Source: Monodelphis domestica (taxonomy: Eukaryota > Chordata > Mammalia > Didelphimorphia > Didelphidae). Taken from it: 64,000 nt of DNA. This document shows, in pieces, positions 24,321 through 34,799 of this stretch. Position numbers and translations under genes: made by a program. The stretch covers positions 50,213,395 to 50,277,394 of the forward strand of contig NC_077235.1 of the NCBI RefSeq assembly GCF_027887165.1. Direction: 5' to 3'. The notes beneath the pieces were generated by a model. The model did no database searches, had not been told where the DNA came from, and saw only the letters and a list, made by a program, of their open reading frames with translations. Every line of letters starts with the position of its first letter. Position 1 is the first letter of the stretch.

Positions 24321-25029
24321 GGAGCGGCCCTCTGAATAGGGAGATTAACACATTAGCACACAGATCCCTGCTTCCTGGAGGGCCTGATACTGTGACGGGG
24401 CTGGAAGGGGGGTGGGGGAGAGAAGAGGAAGGGAGGGAGCGCCCCAGTCTCCAAATGGTGCTGGGGCAGGGTGAGGAGCTGCCTCCCCAGCCCTGATGGC
24501 TAGCCATCTGCCCTCACACTACCCAGGCAGACTTCCCGGAGCTCCGAAGACCATTGTCCTTACCTTGGCTGCCTGGCTCGAATTGGGGGTAGCCTCTCCA
24601 TTTCCATCTGGGCACCCCAGGCTGAAATTCCTCTAGCCCCCTCCTCCTGCCATGCCACCTCCTGTGGGCCCTTCTACCCTGGAGAACTTGCCTAATGTCC
24701 CTCAGCCTCCCTAAACACTTTCACCCTCTGCCCTGGGCCTTGGCTCTCTGTGGCCACCTCTTAGCTCTGCTCCAGGGAGCCAGTGGGAATCCAGGAAAGA
24801 CTTGGTGGAAAAGTGAGGGGGCAGAGGCTAGAGATGAGCTCTTGCCCAGTGGCCCCGGTTGGTTGGTGAGGAATGAAGGGACCAAAGAGAACCTCTCAAT
24901 GTCTGGTTATGTGCCAAGTGGGATACAAATAGAAAAAGAAGCCTGTGCTTGCTGTCAGAGGTGACCCCGGAATTGGGGAGAGTTCAGCCAAGGTGCTGTG
25001 TTAAAAGCCCCTCTTACTTAGAGCTGAGG
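24321..25029. other. No recognisable feature
   Basis: GC-moderate DNA adjoining the CpG-rich segment. CpG density has already dropped. Confidence 0.55.
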
Positions 25030-25160
25030 GCCCTAGAGCAGTATCCCCAGCTCTGCCCTGAATTCACTGAGTGACCTTGGGCAAGTCCCTTCCCCTTGGG
25101 GGGGGGGACGGACTAGGAGATCTATAAGGGCCCTTCAAAGGCTGACATCCTGGGATCCTA
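25030..25160 (+). repeat. MIR-type SINE
   Basis: GAGTGACCTTGGGCAAGTCC and GGACTAGGAGATCTATAAGG. Confidence 0.7.
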
Positions 25161-25509
25161 ATAAGATGTGCTGTAGAACAGGCCACTGCCTAACAAAGCA
25201 AGACAAAGATATAGGGATATAAAAAAGAACAGGAAGCTTGGTCAGGGAGGGGCACTCTTCTAGAGCAGAGGCCTGAACTGTGCAGTCCGGTAACCCTGTG
25301 GTTCCAGAAAGCATTGCACGTGGAAAGCAGCCACTTGTGTAAGAGCCTGCAATGGGAGGGCATCCCAGGAGTCACTAGCCTCCTAGGGATCCTGCCCCGA
25401 GAAGCTAGCTGCCCCACTCCCCCATGATATCCCGAGGAAGTCAGTGATAGAAAGACAGGCCCCAAAGAGAATTGGTGCCCATTGATTGGAGAATGATGAA
25501 TAGGTAAAA

Positions 25510-25650
25510 GAATCTGGGGCAGGAAGGAGCCATCTGCTGCAGTCCCTCTCCCCAGTTTACAAGATGAGGAAAATCAGGACTAAGAAGGTTAAATGACTTC
25601 TCCAAAGTCTTACAGATAATATCAAAAGTAGGATTGGAAGAGAGAAATTC
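25510..25650 (-). repeat. MIR-type SINE fragment
   Basis: TTACAAGATGAGGAAAATCA and TAAATGACTTCTCCAAAGTC. Confidence 0.65.
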
Positions 25651-26351
25651 AAAGAAGAAAGCTGTGGCCCAGAGGGTGAGGAAATCAGCCCCCACAGAAA
25701 GGCTGGTAGTGCCTGCAAATTTGGGCCATTGTCATGTACATTTACTAGCCCAGTAGACTTTGGCAGGCCTCAGTTTCTTCCTCAGTCAAATAGGGCACCC
25801 AAATACCTCAAAGGAAATGGAGGGTGTGTGGCCAGGAGGGCTTTCTCCTCCACCCTGCCTGGCACCACCCTGCATTCAAGATAAAGGCCACCTGGAGCCC
25901 AAGATAGGAAACACCTGGCCCTGAGAGCATTCGGAATAGTCAGGTAGACTGTCTGGCTGCTCTGCCACGGCCTGGGACGGTTGAATTCAGCTAGGTAAAC
26001 AGCTCCTCATTCAAGGGTGAGGGATGATTTATGCTAGGCCAAGGGTCAGGAATGCTAAGGTCCTGTCTTCTATTCCTGGAGCACCTCGGAGGGAGGGGCA
26101 GGCCAAGGGGGAGAAACACTTTAGAGTTGGTAAACCGGCTGGCCTGGCCCCCAGATCTTGGCTTGGGGCAAAGGGATGGCCAGATGCAAAGAAGGCAGCT
26201 GCACCAGGCTGAAAACCAAAGGCAAACACCAGCTGGGCCAGAGGCCAAAGGGCTCAACCTTTCTGGCTTTAGGCACCCCCTTGACAGGGACCAGGAGCTG
26301 GGTCCTTTCCATGAGAATGACTCTGGTTCCGCCCACTCATTCACAACCCCT
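25651..26351. other. No recognisable feature
   Basis: Overlapping frames of 60-117 codons on both strands around 26000-26350 reflect GC-rich, stop-poor sequence with no recognised domain. Confidence 0.55.
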
Positions 26352-26600
26352 TAATAATAATAATAGCTGACATTTCTCTAGCCCTGGAAAGCTGGCAGCC
26401 CCCCTTTACCTACATTCTCTCCTTAGAGCTTCCTAACAACTCCCCAGGAAGAGGTACTGGAGCTGATTTTACAGAAAAGGAAACTAAGGCTCCACGAAGT
26501 TAAGTGACTTGCCTTCAGTCACCCAGCTAGGAAATGTCAGAAGTAAAAATGGAGTCTAGGTCTTCCAACTCCCAAAGCCAGCAGCACTCCGCTATTTCAA
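26352..26600 (-). repeat. Near full-length MIR
   Basis: ATAATAGCTGACATTTCTCT, AGAAAAGGAAACTAAGGCTC and AGTGACTTGCCTTCAGTCAC. Confidence 0.85.
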
Positions 26601-26767
26601 TGGGCCTACAATCACCCTGAGCCCTGTGGTTATTCCCTCCAGTGGCTATAAGCGATCCAGGCCCCACTGCTCTGTGGGCCTTCATGCACATCCTCCAGCA
26701 AGGGGTCAGGGGCCCTTCCTTTAGTCCTGCTGGAGTTGTTTGCTCACTCAGCAAAGGAGCATACAGA

Positions 26768-27095
26768 TAGATTCTCCATCACACAGCTAATGAGTGTCAG
26801 AGGTGGGCTTCCTGTCTCCAAGTCTGGCCCTCTGTCCACTACACCCGCCATATTGCTTTAACTCTTGAATGGCAGAATGCAGGCCTTTGGCTTCTTTTGT
26901 TCCCTTGCTCCCCAGACACACAGCCGAAAGCCAATGTTGACAGTGACTGCAAGCTGGAGCCACTTGCTAGCTCTGTGACATTAACCAAGTCACCTTCGAA
27001 GCTTCGCCAGTCCTCAGTTTCCTCACTTGTGAAAGAAAGGGGTTGGACTAGGTAAATTCTGAGGTCTCTCTCAACCTTGACATTTTATGATCCAA
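26768..27095. repeat. Two MIR-type SINEs, antisense then sense
   Basis: 26768-26860 has ATCACACAGCTAATGAGTGT. 26945-27095 has GTCCTCAGTTTCCTCACTTG and GGGGTTGGACTAGGTAAATT. Confidence 0.75.
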
Positions 27096-27467
27096 TGAAG
27101 GAACAGCAGCTTTTGAACCAGAATCCAGGGCAGGGACAGAAATTTCTTATTTACCTTGTCAGACAAAAGGACTTCTCTGGAAGGGAAAACTGGGGCAAAT
27201 ATCACTCCAAGTCCTGCAAACAAAAAGGCAGCCTCCTGTTTACAATATTGTACATATCTTGAACAAAAGGTCGGTCTATTCCGAAGGGACTTGGCCCCTC
27301 ACCCCCACTCACCCTCAACCTTCTTTGTGGGCTGTTGGCCATTCTAGCCTGTCACTGGAGAAGGCTCAGACTTGAAAGGGAATGTGGATACCTGTTGAGA
27401 ATTCCATATAAGGATCTCCAGCTCTCTCACCTTCCCTCCCAGTTCTTACCCATCCAGGCAAAAGTCA

Positions 27468-27630
27468 CAGAAGATTAGAGTTAGCCATCACATAGTCATC
27501 AAGTATTGGAGCTCATCTAGTCACACTGCCTCAGTTTACAGAGGAACAAACAAACTAAGCCCCAGCAGGCTGGGCCACTTGCCTGGGGTTACACAGCGGG
27601 TAAGGATCCGAATGCCGCCTCTTCCAAAAG
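27468..27630 (-). repeat. MIR-type SINE
   Basis: GGAGCTCATCTAGTCACACT and GCCTGGGGTTACACAGCGGG. Confidence 0.7.
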
Positions 27631-28204
27631 GTCTTCTCCCCAGAATGGAGAAAGAGCAGGCGGCCCTCCCTGAGCATACGCACACTCCTTCCATACCTCT
27701 CCCTGCTGGGACCCCTAAGGAAGGCAGCACCTACCCCCACAACAAGCAGGTCAAACCAAACAGGTTTCCAGGTGAAACATGGGAGGCAGCTGCAGGTCTG
27801 TACTACTGGGGCCCAGGATTCCCTGGTTCTGGGAAATACAGTACAGTCCCCATATCCATTGCTTTAGGGTTTTGGCCTTCCACTGTACCCCAAGCGCTGA
27901 CAAACCGCTGCCCAGGAAGCAGCACCAGAAGCACCAAAAAGAAGTCTACCCACACAGCCCTGGAAGTCTGCCTGATGCTGCCATCTGCCCCCAGGGATGC
28001 TCTCTTCTGCTTCCACTTTCATTTTTCTTTTTCAAAATGTTTTTGCTTGTTTGTTTTTTGGTGGGGGCCACCCTCTGGGAGCTGCAGAGAGAGCACCTAA
28101 ATGACCCTAGTGTATAATGGCCCAAGGGTCCATAATTGGAGCCTTCATCAACCCTCAAAGCCTTGGAACAACTATCTTGAGTGAAGTGACACAATGCTCA
28201 GGAT
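27631..28204. other. No recognisable feature
   Basis: A 173-codon + frame (27579-28100) starts in a MIR and has no recognised domain, so it is treated as chance. Confidence 0.55.
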
Positions 28205-28318
28205 TCTTATGCCATCAGTAGCATAAATAATTAGAAAGATTAGACTTGTTAATTTAATTATTTCTAGTTAATTTAATTATTAATATTAGAAGTAATTAGA
28301 AAAATAATTAGAAATACC
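28205..28318. repeat. AT-rich cluster of TTAATTTAATTA and AATTAGAAA repeats
   Basis: GTTAATTTAATTATT occurs twice, and AATTAGAAA-type text occurs several times in about 110 bases. Confidence 0.75.
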
Positions 28319-28369
28319 CAAATCCTGTTTTATGAACTGATGTTCATAACTCTGAAGAACGACCTATGA

Positions 28370-28829
28370 CAGTGATGGTGAACCTTTTGGAGACAGAATG
28401 CCAGGCCCTGCCCCCCTCCACCAAGTTCCATGTCCCTCCCCCACATCAAGTGCTGGGCATGCCCTGCCCTACCCACTTGCCCCACACAGGGGAGGGAGGA
28501 AGCACTCCCATTGGGCTGCTAGACTGAGGGGCAGATGAAGTGAGGAATGTCCTCAATGAGTGTAGAGAGGAATAGGGAAGTGATCCAAGCCCTTCACTCC
28601 CTCCCGGAGCTGGGACCTGTGAGCTACCCACTTTATCCCCTGTGAACAACCATTGAACTGCTGGGCAGAGGTTTGGGGGATGTGAAAAAATGTCCTCAGG
28701 AGCATGGAGGGAGGAAGGGAGCAGCTCTGCCCAAGTCCCTTTGCCTCTGCCTTTCTAGTAACAAACTGGGGGTGGAGTGGCCAAGTGCCCACAGAGAGCT
28801 CTCTGTGTGCCCTAGGTTTGCCATCACTG
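28370..28829 (+). mobile_element. Non-autonomous hAT transposon (family A), 460 bp
   Basis: The termini CAGTGATGGTGAACCTTTTG and CCTAGGTTTGCCATCACTG are inverted repeats. The flanks are a perfect 8-bp duplication, ACCTATGA, at 28362-28369 and 28830-28837 (nnnTAnnn form). No transposase is encoded. The interior holds an imperfect internal duplication around AATGTCCTCA (near 28547 and 28688). It resembles marsupial OposCharlie/hAT1-type elements; the name is from memory. Confidence 0.88.
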
Positions 28830-29044
28830 ACCTATGAGGATTAAGCCTTGCTGACCTACCAAAGGTGGATTAAAGGTCAGCCAATCCCTACAGAGCTTTT
28901 GGCTACTTTTCCTGTTAGGGTTGATGGGAGTGGGAGGACAGAATACGGGAAATGACAACAGTTCATGTTGAACACATGAAAAGAAACAAGTGCCAGCATA
29001 CAAAGTGGGGCAAAGAACAGTTTACAGTTATGAAATAGTGCCCA

Positions 29045-29232
29045 AAGTCAGTTGTTCAGTCATTCCAGCTGGATCTGGCTTTTTGTGACCCCAGTTTGGG
29101 GTTTTCGCTCATTTTAAAGATGAGGAAACTGAGGCAAACAAGGTGGAGTGAGTTGCCTAGGGTCTAGTAAGAGTCTGAGGCTGGATTTGATATCAGGAAG
29201 ATGAGTCTATCTACTTTGACACTTAGTTGCCC
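29045..29232 (-). mobile_element. CORE-SINE with BovB/RTE-type tail (MAR1-like)
   Basis: Antisense: AGTTGTTCAGTCATTCCAGC, TTTTTGTGACCCCAGTTTGG, then AGATGAGGAAACTGAGGCAA and a decayed head. Confidence 0.78.
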
Positions 29233-29464
29233 TACCTCTGGATCCTGGTATATCACCTATTATTTATTTTATGTGTATAAGTGAGTCTTGATCAGGGTCA
29301 CTTGATCAATTAGGTCCAACCCTCCTCTCCCCATTCACTAAGATGTTCATAAGGGCTGTAAACTTTGAGTGGTCTATTTGCATAGGAAGGGATCAGGAGG
29401 ATGATTTGGGTTGGCTTGGTGCTCTTTCTTTAAATCCACTATTTATAAGGGCACACATTCCTCA

Positions 29465-29673
29465 AGGGGACAGCTGGGTGTCTCAGTGGATTGAGAGTCA
29501 GGCCCAGAGATGGGAGGTCCTGAGTTCAAATATGACCTCAGACACTTCCCAGCTGTGTGACCCTGGGCAAGTCCCTTACCCCCATTGCCTAGCCCTTACC
29601 TCTCTTCTGCCTTAGAACCAACACACAGTATTGATTTCAAGATGAAAGGTGAGGGTTTCTAATTAAAAAAAAA
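29465..29673 (+). mobile_element. tRNA-headed SINE with 'ACAGTATTGATT' tail and long target duplication
   Basis: The head GACAGCTGGGTGTCTCAGTG and box B text GAGTTCAAATATGACC derive from a tRNA. The tail ends CACACAGTATTGATTTC...AAAGGTGAGGG plus an A-run. A 20-base duplication, ATAAGGGCACACATTCCTCA, flanks it at 29445-29464 and 29674-29693 with one mismatch, which is L1-type retroposition. Confidence 0.9.
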
Positions 29674-29891
29674 ATAAGGGTACACATTCCTCAGGATCTT
29701 GGGGTCTATGTTGCAGCTGAGCCCTAAATTGAGGATGGTGGAACCCAAAATCAAATCCTTGTAAGAGAAGATATTGGGGGTAGGAGGTGACAGAAGTGGG
29801 GAAAGTGGCCCACAAATTTTCCTACAAATATGCCTTTCCACCTGTAAACTGTATAGGTGTCCAGTTTTCCTACTGATGGATGTCTGATTTT

Positions 29892-30087
29892 TTTTAAACC
29901 CTTACCTTTAATCTTGGAGTCAATACTGTGTATTGGCTCCAAGGCAGAAGAGTGGTAAGGGCTAGGCAATGGGGGTGAAGTGACTTGCCCAGGGTCACAC
30001 AGCTGGGAACTGTCTGAGGTCATATTTGAACCCAAGACCTCCAGTCTCTAGGCCTGACTCAATCCACTGAGCCACCCAGCTGCCCCC
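29892..30087 (-). mobile_element. tRNA-headed SINE, same family, antisense
   Basis: A perfect 15-base duplication, TGGATGTCTGATTTT (29877-29891 and 30088-30102), flanks a full-length copy that ends in GCTGCCCCC on the + strand. Confidence 0.92.
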
Positions 30088-30102
30088 TGGATGTCTGATT
30101 TT

Positions 30103-30499
30103 GAGGGAAAGAAAACCTCAGGTTTCTAGGGGAGATTTAATTGCTACTTTTGCTAGGGCATTTTAGGAGATGAATTGGCCTCCTATTGGACTGAACAGTC
30201 CCCTGTCCCTGACAGCATGATGTCATTGGCCGTCTTTGAAAGACTAACAGCAACAACCTCCTTTGACTGATTGTTGAAATCCACCATCAGTGAAGGTTTA
30301 TGGGTTATAGTTTTAGTATTTCAGACTCACAGAATGCTTAGAACATGGAATACTCATATCCTCTGTAAACCCTTTCTTGGAATTCAAGCCTGAGGGGAAC
30401 GTGAGTCAGCTAGGTGGCCCAATGGATAGAGAGCCAAGCCTTGAGTGGATCTCTCGGAGGGCTGCTACATATAGTTAGCTCTGTCAATGCCAAAGCTTA
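30103..30499. other. Mostly unassigned; SINE head fragment
   Basis: AGTCAGCTAGGTGGCCCAAT and GGATAGAGAGCCAAGCC near 30403-30445 are the head of a tRNA-derived SINE. Confidence 0.55.
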
Positions 30500-30600
30500 C
30501 TTCTAGACTATAAGTCTAATGAGGGTAAGGGTCACGTCTTGTCCAAAATGTGTATCATTCCCAATCCCTAGCATGTTAAAGTAGGAAAGAAGCACTGTAA
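30500..30600 (+). repeat. L2 LINE 3' end fragment
   Basis: It reads AGACTATAAGTCTAATGAGG, AAGGGTCACGTCTTGTCC and ATTCCCAATCCCTAGCATG, the L2 terminal block. Confidence 0.5.
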
Positions 30601-30652
30601 AGAACACTGAACTTGAAGTCCAAAGACTCCAACTTTCTAATGACTTTGTCTT

Positions 30653-30945
30653 AGGGGTAGCTAGGTAGTAAAGTAGAGAAAGCATTGGTTCTGGATTTAG
30701 GAAGACCCGAGTTCAAATCCAGTCTCAGATACTTACTAGCTAGGTGACCCTGGGCCAGTTACTTCATCTTCCTCTGCATCATTTACCTCAACTATAAAAT
30801 GGGGTTGATAAAAGCACCTACTCACCTCCCAGGGTTGTTGTGAGGATCAAATGGGAAAATATTTGTAAAGACCTTAGCACACTGCCTGGTATAGAGTAAG
30901 GGCTTGATAAATGCTTTTCTTCCTTCCTTCCTTCCTTGCCTCTCC
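30653..30945 (+). mobile_element. Full-length CORE-SINE with L2-type tail and (TTCC)n end
   Basis: GTTCAAATCCAGTCTCAGAT, CAACTATAAAATGGGGTTGA, AGGGTTGTTGTGAGGATCAA and GAGTAAGGGCTTGATAAATG are MIR-like from head to L2 tail. Confidence 0.85.
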
Positions 30946-31300
30946 AAGCCTCAGTTTCTTGCTCTATAAAGAAGTTTTGATTTCATTGATATTTAAGGTT
31001 ACTTCTAGCTTTAATATTCTATGAATCTCTAAGATGTTTGTGGAATTGAACTGGACTGAATGTTTATACCCAGACCCACTTTCCTACTGCTTCGATGCAG
31101 AAGTGGCCAAAGGATTCTGGAGCCCTTTCCTCTCAACTCCTACTCATGAATGAATTTCAGTAAACCCAGCCTATGTCTGGGCCTCAATCTGACCAGTTAC
31201 AAAGTCCACAAGCTCTATTATAGAGCCCCTGGAAGATGAGCACATATCAGGGAAGGACACAAAAGCAGTAGAGGAAATAAAGGAAATGGATTCTGCCTAC
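30946..31300. other. No recognisable feature apart from a SINE scrap
   Basis: GCCTCAGTTTCTTGCTCTAT near 30950 is MIR-like; the rest is unassigned. Confidence 0.5.
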
Positions 31301-31310
31301 TAAAAGGATT

Positions 31311-33459
31311 TTGATTCCTATTGAAAACACTAGAAAGTATAGGAATAAAAGGGCCTTTTCTCAAAATAATAAGCAGTATTTATTTAAGACCATCAGCAAG
31401 TATCATCTGCAATGGGGATAAACTAGAAGCATTCCCAATAAGATCAGGAGTGAAACAAGGATGCCCATTATCACCTCTATTATTTAACATTGTACTAGAA
31501 ACACTAACTGTAGCAATTAGAGAAGAAAGAGAAATTGAAGGTATTAAAATTGGCAATGAAGAGACCAAGCTCTCACTCTTTGCAGATGACATGATGGTCT
31601 ACTTAAAAAATCCTAGAGAATCAACCAAAAAGCTAGTCGAAATAATCAACAACTTTAGCAAAGTTGCAGGATACAAAATAAACCTGCTTAAGTCATCAGC
31701 ATTTCTATATATCTCCAACCCATCTCAGCAGAAAGAATTAGAAAGAGAAATTCCATTTAAAATCACCCTAGACAATATAAAATATTCGGGAATTTATTTG
31801 CCAAGACAAACTCAGGAATTACATGATCACAACTACAAAACACTTTTCACACAAATAAAACTAGACCTAAACAATTGGAAAAACATTAATTGCTCATTGG
31901 TAGGATGAGCTAATATAGTAAAAATAACAATCCTACCTAAATTAGTTTACTTATTCAGTGCCATATCTATCAAACCACCAAAAAACTTCTTTATAGAATT
32001 AGAAAAAAATTAACACAAAATCCAGCAGTACCAGATCTTAAACTATACTATAAAGCAGTAATCAAAACAATCTGGTGCTGAATAAGAAATAGAAGGGTGG
32101 ATCAATAGAATAGACTTGGGTTAAGTAACCTCAGCAATCTAGTGTTCAATAAAGCCAAAGATCCCAGCTTTTGGGACAAGAACTCACTATTTGACAAAAA
32201 TTGCTGGGAAAATTGGAAAACAGTGTGGGAGAGATTTGGTTTAAATCAGTACTTCACACCCTTTACCAAGATAAATTCAAAATGGTAAATGACTTAGATA
32301 TAAAGAGGAAAATTATAAGTAAATTAGGTGAATGTAGAATAGTGTTTCTGTCAGATCTGTGGGAATGGAAGAATTTAAGACTAAGCAAGAAACAGAGAAC
32401 ATTACAAGATGTAAAATGAATAATTTTGATTATATTAAACTAAAAAGGTTTCATATAAACAAAAACAATGTAACCAAAATTAGAAGGGCAGCAACAAACT
32501 GGGAAAAAATTTACAACAAAATTCTCTGACAAAGGTTTAATTTCTCAAATGTATAAGGAACTAAGTCAAATGTACAAGAAATCAAGTCATTCCCCAATTA
32601 ACAAATGGTCAAGGAATATGAACAGACAGTTTTCAGATGAAGAAATAAAAACTATCAATAATCACATGAAAAGTGTTCTAAATACCTCTTGATTAGAGAA
32701 ATGTAAATTAAAATAACTCTGAGGTATCATCTCTCTTCTAGCAGATTGGCCAATATGGCAATAAAGGAAAATATTAAATGTTGGAGGGGATGTGGCAGAA
32801 TTCGGGCACTAATGCATTGCTGGTGGAGTTGTGAATTGATCTAACCATTCTGGAAGGCAATTTGGAATTATGCCCAAAGGGCACTAAAAGAATGCATGCC
32901 CTTTGATCCAGCAATACCACTACTAGGTTTGTACCCCAAAAAGATAAAAAATATGTTTGTACAAAAATATTTATAGCAGCACTCTTTGTGGTGGCAAAAA
33001 ATTAGAAAATGAGGGGTTGTCCCTTGATTGGGAAATGGCTGAACAAATTGTGGTATACAATGGTGATGGAATACTATTGTGCTATAAGGAATGATGAACT
33101 GCTTGATTTTTATATGAACTTGAAAGACCCCTATGAACTGATGCAGAGCAAAATGAACAGAACCAAGAGAACATTGTACACAGAAACTGAAACATTACAC
33201 GATGATCAAATGTAATAGATGTTGCTACTGATAGCAAAGCAATGATCCAGGACAATTCTGAGGGACTTATGAGAAAGAACACTATCCACATTGACAGAAA
33301 GAACTGTGGGAGTAGAAACACAGAAAAAATGTGACAAATCACATGCTTGTCAGCTCTGGGAGGCAGGAGGAAAGAGGGGAGGGAGAGAACATGACTCATG
33401 CAACCATGGAAAAATACTTTAAAATATATATAAATACAATTTAAAAATAAAAAATAAAA
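31311..33459 (+). mobile_element. 5'-truncated L1 (ORF2 reverse transcriptase to 3' end)
   Basis: Ten-base target duplications TAAAAGGATT flank it at 31301-31310 and 33460-33469. It begins inside ORF2. The longest frame (31321-31908) holds [20 protein letters not shown] and an intact [12 protein letters not shown] active site. It stops at TGA 31906-31908 where the full-length copy has CGA, a typical CpG decay. Later pieces lie in different frames, and the C-terminal Cys-rich region and an A-rich tail close the element. It is clearly diverged from the 10-kb copy, by roughly one base in seven to eight by eye. Confidence 0.92.
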
Positions 33460-33470
33460 TAAAAGGATTA

Positions 33471-33500
33471 TAAGGCTTCTCGAGCCCACGAGAAGCCTTA
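33471..33500. repeat. Perfect 12-bp hairpin
   Basis: TAAGGCTTCTCG and CGAGAAGCCTTA are exact reverse complements around the 6-base loop AGCCCA, one base after the L1 target duplication. There is no T-run after it. Confidence 0.9.
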
Positions 33501-34622
33501 AGGTAGGAAGATAGAAAAGGGATAGAAGTTCTGGATGCCATGAAGGGTGTGAGGGAGCCAAGTTTGGGATGTCAAAAATGAGTCAGAGATCAGTTATCAT
33601 TAATATCTTGGAGCCGCAGCCATGCTCCGATCAATGGACGTCACTGGAAGGCTATCTTCCATCCAGAGATCCCAATTTTACACTTCACTGGTCAAAGGAT
33701 GATATAGCTCAGCTGGGAGAATGAATAGAGAATGATAGGAAGAATTAGAGAATGCTAGCTATCAGCATTGGAAAAGAAAGAGACACCTGGCCGAAGGCCA
33801 GGCCTCAGGTAGAGATAGAGAGAAGAGAGAAAGGTGGAAAGACAGTGTAGCAAACCTGTGAGATTGTCCAAGAAGAAGAGGAAGAAGGGAAGAGAGATGG
33901 CCACGGCTCCCTATTTAATCTCTATGATACGCAAATGTACTCAATACATATTGATGAGTTACATAGTGTATTGCCATTGGATAATTACAAATTACGACAA
34001 GGTGAAGGTGGAGTTTTTATCCTCAGGTGAGTGAGACAAAGGGAAGCAAGGTTTCGCACCCTAACTCCAGCCACGCTGGGAACAGAGTTCATTGCCATGC
34101 GCAGAATGGCCATGTGCCCATTCACAATCCTTGTCTCTCCATAATACCTATGGGCTGGACTGCTACAGATTATGACCCAGTTAGAGATACCCAGATAAGA
34201 ACATTTACAAAGCAATGGACTAGTCAGTGCAACTAAGAGAGTACCCAAAAAGAAGCCTGCTATTGGTGGGAAGAGCACTGGATGCAGTGGATATGTACTT
34301 GTTTAACAACCAGCTCTCAGGGGAAAATTATATGCAGGACCCATTTTGAAGTTTCATCTGCATTATGAACATTTGCTCCAATACTTTCTTAATTCTAGAC
34401 AATCTGGCCCTGATTTCTAGTCAATTTGTGAGGTATGAATGCTCCCACTGAAAATTTAGCAGTCAGCTTGGGACCTGTACACCCCTGTCCAGATCCCAAG
34501 GTCAAGGACATGAGTTTGAATCTTTACTCTATCACTTGCTCCTTTTGGTCAGTTTTGTGGTAATGAAGAAGTTGTATGTTGTAGAAAATTAAGAAAACTG
34601 TCTTCAAAAGTCTACCTATTTA
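33501..34622. other. Unassigned DNA, possibly an old repeat
   Basis: Purine-rich stretches (33770-33900) precede AT-richer DNA. Nothing could be matched to a family, and no credible reading frame was seen. Confidence 0.45.
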
Positions 34623-34799
34623 GGCTCAGTGGATTGAGAGCCAGGCCTAGAGATAGGAGGTCCTGGATTCAAATCTGACCTCAGACACTTCCTAGCTGGG
34701 TGACCCTGGGCAAGTCACTTCACCCCCATTGCCCTTATCACTCTTCTGCCTTGGAACCAATACACAGTATTGATTCTAAGACAGAAGGTGAGGGTTAAC
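34623..34799 (+). mobile_element. tRNA-headed SINE, same family
   Basis: GGCTCAGTGGATTGAGAGCC to ACACAGTATTGATTCTAAG; the flanks share AAGTCTAC, a probable target duplication. Confidence 0.85.

Noticed and set aside
27579-28117. 173- and 112-codon overlapping frames
   Set aside because: The longer one begins in a MIR. No domain, no splice context, and the two use different frames.
29468-29560. tRNA-like A and B boxes
   Set aside because: They are the tRNA-derived head of a SINE with a tail and target duplication. No free-standing tRNA gene was seen in the window.
33471-33500. Hairpin as a bacterial-type terminator
   Set aside because: No T-run, a eukaryotic genome, and no transcript ends there.
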